Below are positions 14,459 to 19,168 of a stretch of 19,168 nucleotides of DNA, in pieces. This DNA comes from JAYKGU01 sp035285585 (GTDB lineage: Bacteria; Cyanobacteriota; Cyanobacteriia; CAKZMO01). Made by a program: the position numbers and the translations under genes. Below the pieces are notes generated by a model. That model saw nothing but the letters and a program-made list of their open reading frames with translations, made no database searches and had not been told where the DNA came from. The stretch covers positions 1 through 19,168 of the forward strand of contig JAYKGU010000297.1 in assembly GCA_035285585.1 (NCBI GenBank). Reading direction: 5' to 3'. How positions within the stretch are numbered: the first letter of the stretch is position 1; the number at the start of each line of letters is the position of its first letter.

Positions 14459-15716
14459 CAGCGATATGGCCCCACCCGAATTTGGAAACCGCTGAATCTG
14501 GAAGCCGCTTTCCTTGCAGACATTTCCCCAGCAGACGGTCATAGTGGCCAATGAGCTGCTGCGCCTGGGTTGACCAGCTATAGCGTTGCTGCATCCAGGC
14601 CCGCCCCCGCGCGCCATCCTGCTGGGCGACTTCCGGGTGCTGCCAATAGTGGCGGATGGCGATCGCCAGATCGGCAGGCTGGGGAGAGGTAATGACCCCG
14701 GCCCGATGCTGCTGGATGAAAGGGGCGATCGCCACCTCCGGCGTGGTAATCACGGGCAACCCCGCCGCCATCGCCTCCAGCAGGGCAATCCCCAGGTTCT
14801 CAGCATAGGACGGCAGGACAAACAGGTCAGATCCCTGAAGCAGACGGTGTTTCATATCCCCAGAGACAAACCCCACCTGGCGCACCCGCGACTCCAGGCA
14901 CCGTTGATGAATGCGCCGGGTTATCTGGCTCACATAGTCCGGCTCGCCACTTCCTGCAATTACCAGGGTCAGCGGCACATCCGCCAGAATTTCCAGAGCA
15001 TCAATCAAATGCTCAATTCCCTTTTTGGCATGGAGACGCGACAGAAACAGTAGAACCTGATGGTAGTCGGGGATGCGGAGCCACCGCCGGAGCCAGGAAC
15101 GGGCATCAGCGATCGCCACAGGAACCACCACCCCGTGGGGCAGCACAAAGCTGGCGGCATCAAACCCCGCCTCCCCGGCTTCCTGCTGCTCCTGCTCAGA
15201 GGTGAAATGCAGGGCGGCACTGTTTTGAATGAGCCACCGCCCCCCGGCTCGCAGGTAAATCTGTTTCTTTGCACACCCCTGCGTCAGCGACCAACGCCCC
15301 AGGGACCCGAGCGGACGCAGGATATAGGGAATACCTTTAGCCTGGGCGATCGCCATACCCAGAGTTGTCGGATAGTTGAAGATGGCATGGACATGCACCA
15401 GATCAAAGGCCGTCAGGTGTCGCCACAGCCAGGGGGCAAGGGTGGGGGCGATCGCAAATTCCCGCAGAGCGACGGGGCTGGACAGCTTGCGCGGAAAAAC
15501 CCAAATCGGCACGGAAGGCCCAGCTAATTCAGGAATGCTGCCACTTTCAATACAGTGTCCATGGGGCGCGAGAAAAGTTTGATCCCCGTGATCATTGGTC
15601 GTAGCAATCACCGCCTCAACACCCTGCTGGCGCTGGGCCTGAACCATTTCCAAAATCGCCTGACTGGGGCCACCCCGGAGAGGAGAGAGGGAGGGGATGA
15701 GGTGGAGGACTTTCAT
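14448..15716 (-). CDS. Family 4 glycosyltransferase
   Basis: This 422-residue retaining GT-B glycosyltransferase probably acts on an undecaprenyl-linked polysaccharide in the cytoplasm. The N-terminal domain opens with MKVLHLIPSLSPLRGGPSQAI, including the Gly-rich acceptor loop. The C-terminal donor domain starts around VLLFLSRLHAKKGIEHLI (221-238) with the Arg/Lys phosphate contacts. The E-x7-E motif is Glu306 to Glu314 in AENLGIALLEAMAAGLPVI. The start at 15716 gives the canonical N-terminus, but no Shine-Dalgarno is possible because the bases before it are a GGGT/AGGT tetranucleotide tract. The last 15 or so residues run into a dispersed palindrome and look like read-through. Donor and acceptor sugars are unknown. 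Confidence 0.9.
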   Translation of the reverse strand: MKVLHLIPSLSPLRGGPSQAILEMVQAQRQQGVEAVIATTNDHGDQTFLAPHGHCIESGSIPELAGPSVPIWVFPRKLSSPVALREFAIAPTLAPWLWRHLTAFDLVHVHAIFNYPTTLGMAIAQAKGIPYILRPLGSLGRWSLTQGCAKKQIYLRAGGRWLIQNSAALHFTSEQEQQEAGEAGFDAASFVLPHGVVVPVAIADARSWLRRWLRIPDYHQVLLFLSRLHAKKGIEHLIDALEILADVPLTLVIAGSGEPDYVSQITRRIHQRCLESRVRQVGFVSGDMKHRLLQGSDLFVLPSYAENLGIALLEAMAAGLPVITTPEVAIAPFIQQHRAGVITSPQPADLAIAIRHYWQHPEVAQQDGARGRAWMQQRYSWSTQAQQLIGHYDRLLGKCLQGKRLPDSAVSKFGWGHIAGGK

Positions 15717-15792
15717 GGGTGGGTGGGTGAGTGGGTAGGTGGGTAGGTGGGCAGGTGGGTGGATAGGTAGGTGGGTAGGTGGGTGGATGGGC
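15717..15792. repeat. Tetranucleotide tract (GGGT/AGGT, 19 units) abutting a start codon
   Basis: The tract is 76 bp of imperfect 4-bp units, mostly GGGT and AGGT with a few GGAT, GAGT and GGGC. It begins at the base right next to the ATG of the GT4 gene (15714-15716). The start-proximal part, GGGTGGGTGGGTGAGTGGG on the plus strand, matches a G-quadruplex pattern. Confidence 0.92.
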
Positions 15793-15801
15793 GAGCTTCA
15801 A

Positions 15802-15830
15802 TCTGCGTCCATCTGCGAAATCTGCGGACA
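15802..15830. repeat. ATCTGCGNN nonamer repeat, single arm (copy 3)
   Basis: AATCTGCGTCC, ATCTGCGAA and ATCTGCGGA follow one another. This is the right-arm half of the inverted repeats at 3931-4110 and 6601-6674; no left arm is present here. Confidence 0.75.
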
Positions 15831-15840
15831 CATCAAACGC

Positions 15841-15868
15841 AAATCCAAAATCTAAAATCCAAAATCTA
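15841..15868. repeat. Left copy of a 28-bp perfect inverted repeat (two 14-mers)
   Basis: AAATCCAAAATCTA occurs twice in tandem. Its last three bases (CTA) are the stop codon of the WecA-like gene. The exact reverse complement, also two units, is at 18251-18278. Confidence 0.92.
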
Positions 15869-16912
15869 CTGCCCAACCCCCGACACCGACACCGCATCCC
15901 CCGTCGCTTGAGGCCACAGAGAGCGGGTCGTGAGGCCAAAGAGGGCGATCGCCCCTACCAAAACCCACCCTCCAAGGGGCGTATAGACTAGCAGAATCGC
16001 GCCCAGGCCAGACAGCAAGGTAAGGCCATAGATACACCAGACAATAGTGGACTTGGCCAGGTGGGCGTGCAGCAGGCGATGGTGGATGTGACGCTGGTCG
16101 GGGAAGAAAGGAGACTTGCGATCGCCCAACCGTGCGCCAATTACCAGAGTCATGTCCAGGATGGGCACCAGCAGCACGGCAAAGGGGAGCAGGGCCGCCG
16201 TCAGGGAACCATTGACAGGTAGGCCCGTGATGGCGATCGCCGCCAGGGCAAAGCCCAGGAAGTAGGAACCACCATCCCCCATGAAGATACGGGCGGGGGC
16301 GGCGTTGTACTTCAAAAAGCCCAGGGTACCGCCACAGAGGCCCAGCGCCATCAGGGCAACGGTGGGATGGCCTGACCAGCTCATCACCGCCAGTCCCCCA
16401 GAGGCGATCGCCGTGATGCCTGCGGCTAAGCCATCCATACCGTCCAGCCAGTTGATGGCATTGGCGACGCCCGCCAGCCAGAGAAAGGTCACCAGCAAGC
16501 TCAGTCCGGCGGGCAGAGTTTCGGTGAACCCCGGCAGGGGCAGGGCCTCCAGGCGAACCCCCAGGCACCAGACGCCCAGCGTAACTGCGGCCTGCATCCC
16601 CAGGCGCACAAAGGGAGAAAGGTTACACAGGTCATCCATCAAACCCGTGGCAAAAAAGCCCAGCCCCCCCAGCAAGATTCCCCATATCAAAGCACCTTCG
16701 CTGGCGGATGGAAAGACCTGGCTGGCCAGGATCCAGGCGAGAAAGGTGCCTAGAAAAATGGCCACGCCACCGATCCGCACAATGGGAGCTTTATGAATCT
16801 TCCGAACGCCGGGCTGATCTACATAGCCCAGGGTTAGCCCGATCTGTTGCACAATGGGGGTCAGGCCAATGACGAGCAGGATGGCCGCCCCCGGAACGAT
16901 TAATTGAACCAT
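15866..16912 (-). CDS. WecA/TagO-type undecaprenyl-phosphate sugar-1-phosphate transferase
   Basis: This integral membrane enzyme of the MraY/WecA family has 348 residues and about ten hydrophobic segments. It transfers a HexNAc-1-phosphate from a UDP-sugar to undecaprenyl phosphate, the first step of a glycan repeat unit. Diagnostic motifs: MDDL with Asp93 and Asp94; NAINWLDGMDGLAAG (151-165); the catalytic MGDGG with Asp213; and the cytosolic loop DQRHIHHRLL with His275, His277 and His278, typical of WecA/TagO and not MraY. A GAGAAG ribosome-binding site precedes the ATG at 16912. It lies between two GT4 genes, 106 bp after the upstream one, so it is likely the initiating enzyme of this cluster. 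The exact sugar (GlcNAc in the best-known relatives) is inferred. Confidence 0.9.
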   Translation of the reverse strand: MVQLIVPGAAILLVIGLTPIVQQIGLTLGYVDQPGVRKIHKAPIVRIGGVAIFLGTFLAWILASQVFPSASEGALIWGILLGGLGFFATGLMDDLCNLSPFVRLGMQAAVTLGVWCLGVRLEALPLPGFTETLPAGLSLLVTFLWLAGVANAINWLDGMDGLAAGITAIASGGLAVMSWSGHPTVALMALGLCGGTLGFLKYNAAPARIFMGDGGSYFLGFALAAIAITGLPVNGSLTAALLPFAVLLVPILDMTLVIGARLGDRKSPFFPDQRHIHHRLLHAHLAKSTIVWCIYGLTLLSGLGAILLVYTPLGGWVLVGAIALFGLTTRSLWPQATGDAVSVSGVGQ

Positions 16913-17018
16913 AAGTCTTCTCAGAAAGGTGAAGTCTGATAGTTCTTAGTGTGGCGGGGCAGGGTTTGCGATCGCGTCAACCATCCCGTTTGTGAAAGGT
17001 TTGTTCTTAAATGATTTC

Positions 17019-18233
17019 TCAGCGGCATTGGGCCGAAAGAGCCGCCACCAAACCCTTGGTGGACTCCTGATAGCTGTAGCGTTGGATATGCTGCTGTCCC
17101 GCCCAGCCCCATGTTTGCAGGCGTTGGCGATCGCTCTTTTGCGGTGGCAAACCTTTCCGATCCGATTGCACACCCTGCAAAGCAATCTGCAAACACTTTG
17201 CCAGGGCATCCACATCTCCGGCGGGAAAGACCAGGCCCGTTTCGCCAGGTTTGATCAGGTCTGCGGCACAGCCCACATGGTCACTGGCGATCGCCGCTTT
17301 GCCCAAACACATGGCCTCATTGATGGCCAGTCCCCAGGTTTCCCCCGACCCATAGCTGGGTAGCACCACCACATCCCCAGCGGCATAGGTGCGGGGCATC
17401 TGGCTTTGATTCTGGAAGGGGGCAAAGTAGATGTGGGGATGGCCGGATTGTTGGGCCGCTTCCCGGACGGTGGCCTCCAGTTCCCCCGATCCAACAAACA
17501 GGAGAGCCGTATCGGGTAAATCGGCCCGCAGAAAGGCATGGAGCAAATCCAGCGGGCGCTTCTTGGGAATCAGCTTACCCGCAAACAAGATAACGGGATG
17601 GGTAGGGGGAATGCCTAACTCCTGTTTCCATTGCTGGGCAGCGATCGCAGCAGTTTCTGCCTGAGTCAGAAAGCGATCGTTGTCAATGGCGTGGGGTGAA
17701 AAAAATAGGCGCTCGTCCCCAACGCCGTGATATTCAAAGTACGCCCGATTGGCCTGCCCCACGTACAAACAGGCGTCAAAGCGGCGATAGATCTGGGTGA
17801 TCCAGTGGCGCTTGAGGGCTGCCTTGACGCCGGTTTCGGGAACCAACCGATGGGAGTCGCCGCGAAACAGCAGAGGCGTCTCGCGCCAGCAGGCCAAAAA
17901 GCGATACAGGCTGGCGTAGTTGTAGTTCATCAACAGTACCGCATCAGGCTGGAAGGCCCACACCTGGGGGATTAGCGTGGGGTTTTGCAGGCCCCAAAAG
18001 TGGCTGGTGCCGGGGCGATCGCTCGTATTGGGCACAAACTCATAGTCATACCCCGCCAGCAGGGGAATATCCCACTGAAAGGTTTGATTAAACTGGCGAT
18101 CGCTCTGGGGTGTGATGCCAAAATCCCACAGATAAAAGACCCGCACCGTCAGGTCAGTGGCGGTGGCCAGGTAGCGGAACCAGGGCGCGTAGTACTGGAT
18201 GGGATGGGAGGTGATGATGGCGAGGCGAAACAT
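17019..18233 (-). CDS. Family 4 glycosyltransferase
   Basis: This 404-residue GT-B enzyme of the surface-polysaccharide cluster opens MFRLAIITSHPIQYYAPWFR, a pattern seen in GT4 enzymes of exopolysaccharide and O-antigen loci. The donor-binding half starts near VILFAGKLIPKKRPLDLL (214-231), with FVGSGE at 246-251. The E-x7-E motif is Glu298 to Glu306 in GETWGLAINEAMCLGKAAI. The sequence is only distantly like the other GT4 at 14448-15716, so the two likely add different sugars. It is followed after 106 bp by the WecA-like gene. Together the two genes are bracketed by a 28-bp inverted repeat. No transmembrane segment is seen. Confidence 0.9.
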   Translation of the reverse strand: MFRLAIITSHPIQYYAPWFRYLATATDLTVRVFYLWDFGITPQSDRQFNQTFQWDIPLLAGYDYEFVPNTSDRPGTSHFWGLQNPTLIPQVWAFQPDAVLLMNYNYASLYRFLACWRETPLLFRGDSHRLVPETGVKAALKRHWITQIYRRFDACLYVGQANRAYFEYHGVGDERLFFSPHAIDNDRFLTQAETAAIAAQQWKQELGIPPTHPVILFAGKLIPKKRPLDLLHAFLRADLPDTALLFVGSGELEATVREAAQQSGHPHIYFAPFQNQSQMPRTYAAGDVVVLPSYGSGETWGLAINEAMCLGKAAIASDHVGCAADLIKPGETGLVFPAGDVDALAKCLQIALQGVQSDRKGLPPQKSDRQRLQTWGWAGQQHIQRYSYQESTKGLVAALSAQCR

Positions 18234-18250
18234 GGAGAGGAAGAGGATTT

Positions 18251-18278
18251 TAGATTTTGGATTTTAGATTTTGGATTT
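18251..18278. repeat. Right copy of the 28-bp perfect inverted repeat
   Basis: TAGATTTTGGATTT occurs twice in tandem, with a partial extra unit (GGATTT) at 18245-18250. It is the exact reverse complement of 15841-15868 and lies 17 bases upstream of the GT4 start codon at 18233. Confidence 0.92.
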
Positions 18279-18279
18279 G

Positions 18280-18312
18280 GTAGAACTAGTGCACGTAGTG
18301 CGAAAGTTCTAC
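18280..18312. other. Two-tier stem-loop upstream of the GT4 gene
   Basis: GTAGAACT (18280-18287) pairs with AGTTCTAC (18305-18312). Inside, GCAC (18291-18294) pairs with GTGC (18298-18301) around a GTA triloop, with 3/3 internal loops. It is a possible RNA structure or operator in the leader or promoter of the GT4-wecA genes. Confidence 0.55.
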
Positions 18313-18317
18313 TTGAG

Positions 18318-18464
18318 GGGGTATCAACTTAAGGCGGGAAATCGTGATTGGACAGGATCCAGAAGTCAGAAGTCAGGAGTCAGAATTCAGGAGAGAGCTG
18401 ACTTCTGTATTCTGACTCCTGAATTCTATTCTTGGGCAAGCGTCCCACTTTATGTTGATACCCC
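18318..18464. repeat. MITE-like element with terminal inverted repeats and heptamer arms
   Basis: Outer arms 18318-18339 and 18443-18464 (beginning GGGGTATCAAC) match as inverted repeats at 19 of 22 positions. Inside, a run of 7-bp units (GAAGTCA, GAAGTCA, GGAGTCA, GAATTCA; 18362-18389) is mirrored by complementary heptamers TGACTTC, TGTATTC, TGACTCC and TGAATTC (18399-18426). The whole 147-bp segment could fold into a long hairpin. It contains no gene and fills most of the spacer between the polymerase-like gene and the GT4 gene. Confidence 0.7.
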
Positions 18465-18473
18465 TACTTGGGT

Positions 18474-19168
18474 TTACCTGACCTTTCGAGGCTTGACCAG
18501 GTAGGGGTAGGATTGCTGGGTGGTTGCCTTGGGGGGGCGGAGGCGGTTGAGGAACTTGGGGCGGTAGATTTTCATAAACGCGTATTTCATGCCGACGATG
18601 GGCACAGACGATTGGAACAGGGTGGCGGCATAAACGCCCGCTGTCCATTCGGTGGAGGCCAGGGCCAGACTCATGATCAGTACGCAAAAGATCATGCGGG
18701 CGGAAAATGGCGGGACGCCGATGGCCGCCAGGGTAATCGAGCCATAGAAGGCTCCCAAAATGCCGCCAATCAGGGCACAGCCAAAGAAACCGTAGTTGGC
18801 ATAGGCTTCGGGTAACAGGCCCCAGGCAATGGTGGTTTTCCAGGTTTGCTCATAGGTCTGTCGCCGCACATGCACGTTGAGCATGTGGGTGCCTTCGTGG
18901 CTCCGTAGCTTATTGGGGTTCAGCGCCCTGGGAACAAACATGGAGGGAATGATGGAGTAGGTCTGACCGGCCAGATAGGGGTACTGGGAAGGAATTTTTG
19001 CCTGGGCCATCATCAGCATGTGAATCAAGCTGGATCGATCCACAAAGGATTCCTTTTCCTCCACTTCTTCCCACCGCTCAGGCTCATGGTTGCGGTTTGC
19101 CTGGGCGTAGTCCCACCATTCCTGAAACCAGGCCGGATATTGCCACGGCTGCACATATTGGGGAGTAG
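18474..19168 (-). CDS. Polysaccharide polymerase/ligase-like membrane protein (partial, C-terminal part)
   Basis: The frame is open to the right edge, so the start lies outside; about 231 C-terminal residues are visible. A hydrophilic loop (HEPERWEEVEEKESFVDRSSL) and IPSMFVPRALNPNK are followed by GLLPEAYANYGFFGCALIGGILGAFYGSI, a pattern typical of the last periplasmic loop and following helix of Wzy/O-antigen-polymerase-type proteins. Two further hydrophobic segments follow (ARMIFCVLIMSLALAS and nearby), with a basic cytosolic tail. It would join or ligate glycan repeat units on the outer face of the inner membrane. Neighbouring glycosyltransferases and the WecA-like enzyme support this. The family call is by pattern only; its first half is needed to confirm it. 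Confidence 0.7.
   Translation of the reverse strand, partial: TPQYVQPWQYPAWFQEWWDYAQANRNHEPERWEEVEEKESFVDRSSLIHMLMMAQAKIPSQYPYLAGQTYSIIPSMFVPRALNPNKLRSHEGTHMLNVHVRRQTYEQTWKTTIAWGLLPEAYANYGFFGCALIGGILGAFYGSITLAAIGVPPFSARMIFCVLIMSLALASTEWTAGVYAATLFQSSVPIVGMKYAFMKIYRPKFLNRLRPPKATTQQSYPYLVKPRKVR

Noticed and set aside
15717..15792. Telomere-like or CRISPR-like array
   Set aside because: It is an imperfect 4-bp simple repeat with no spacers, in a circular-chromosome-type context.

Overview
The window is most likely from a filamentous-type cyanobacterium. The GC-rich sequence carries the octamer GCGATCGC (HIP1) and its core very often in both coding and spacer DNA. Spacers hold several families of short tandem and palindromic repeats typical of cyanobacteria. 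Gene content (cyanobacterial-style argG, a NACHT protein with the cyanobacterial N-terminal helical/HTH module, a GAF-PAS hybrid kinase) agrees. Genus cannot be fixed from the sequence alone.

Layout. 1-1051: the N-terminus of an unrecognised Pro/Tyr-rich protein (minus), then a small secreted peptide (minus) with a structured 3' region and an intrinsic terminator. 1052-7287 is a housekeeping block: argG (+), a methylmalonate-semialdehyde-type aldehyde dehydrogenase (-), an orphan iron-type ABC transporter ATPase (-), murQ (+) and an NADPH-dependent FMN reductase (-). Their spacers hold repeated palindromic elements. 7640-13563: three overlapping plus-strand genes encode a NACHT NTPase, a hybrid histidine kinase (GAF-PAS-PAS-HisKA-HATPase-REC-Hpt) and a REC-only response regulator. 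This is the most unusual part of the window. 13554-19168: a minus-strand surface-polysaccharide cluster in the order polymerase-like membrane protein (partial), GT4 glycosyltransferase, WecA/TagO-type initiating phosphotransferase, GT4 and GT2. Its spacers are stacked with tandem repeats.

How they work together. In the polysaccharide cluster, the WecA-like enzyme would load the first sugar phosphate on undecaprenyl phosphate. The two GT4 enzymes and the GT2 would extend it, and the Wzy-like protein would polymerise or ligate it. Spacer repeats touch start or stop codons in this cluster, and a perfect 28-bp inverted repeat brackets the WecA-GT4 pair. In the NACHT operon, the reading-frame overlaps (14 bp and 44 bp) imply coupled production of a STAND-type NTPase with a complete phosphorelay (His470, Asp778, His935, then Asp106 of the regulator). 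I infer that NACHT sensing or output is linked to two-component signalling. The sequence does not show whether this is antiphage defence or another stress response.

No tRNA, rRNA, CRISPR array, insertion sequence or phage gene was recognised.
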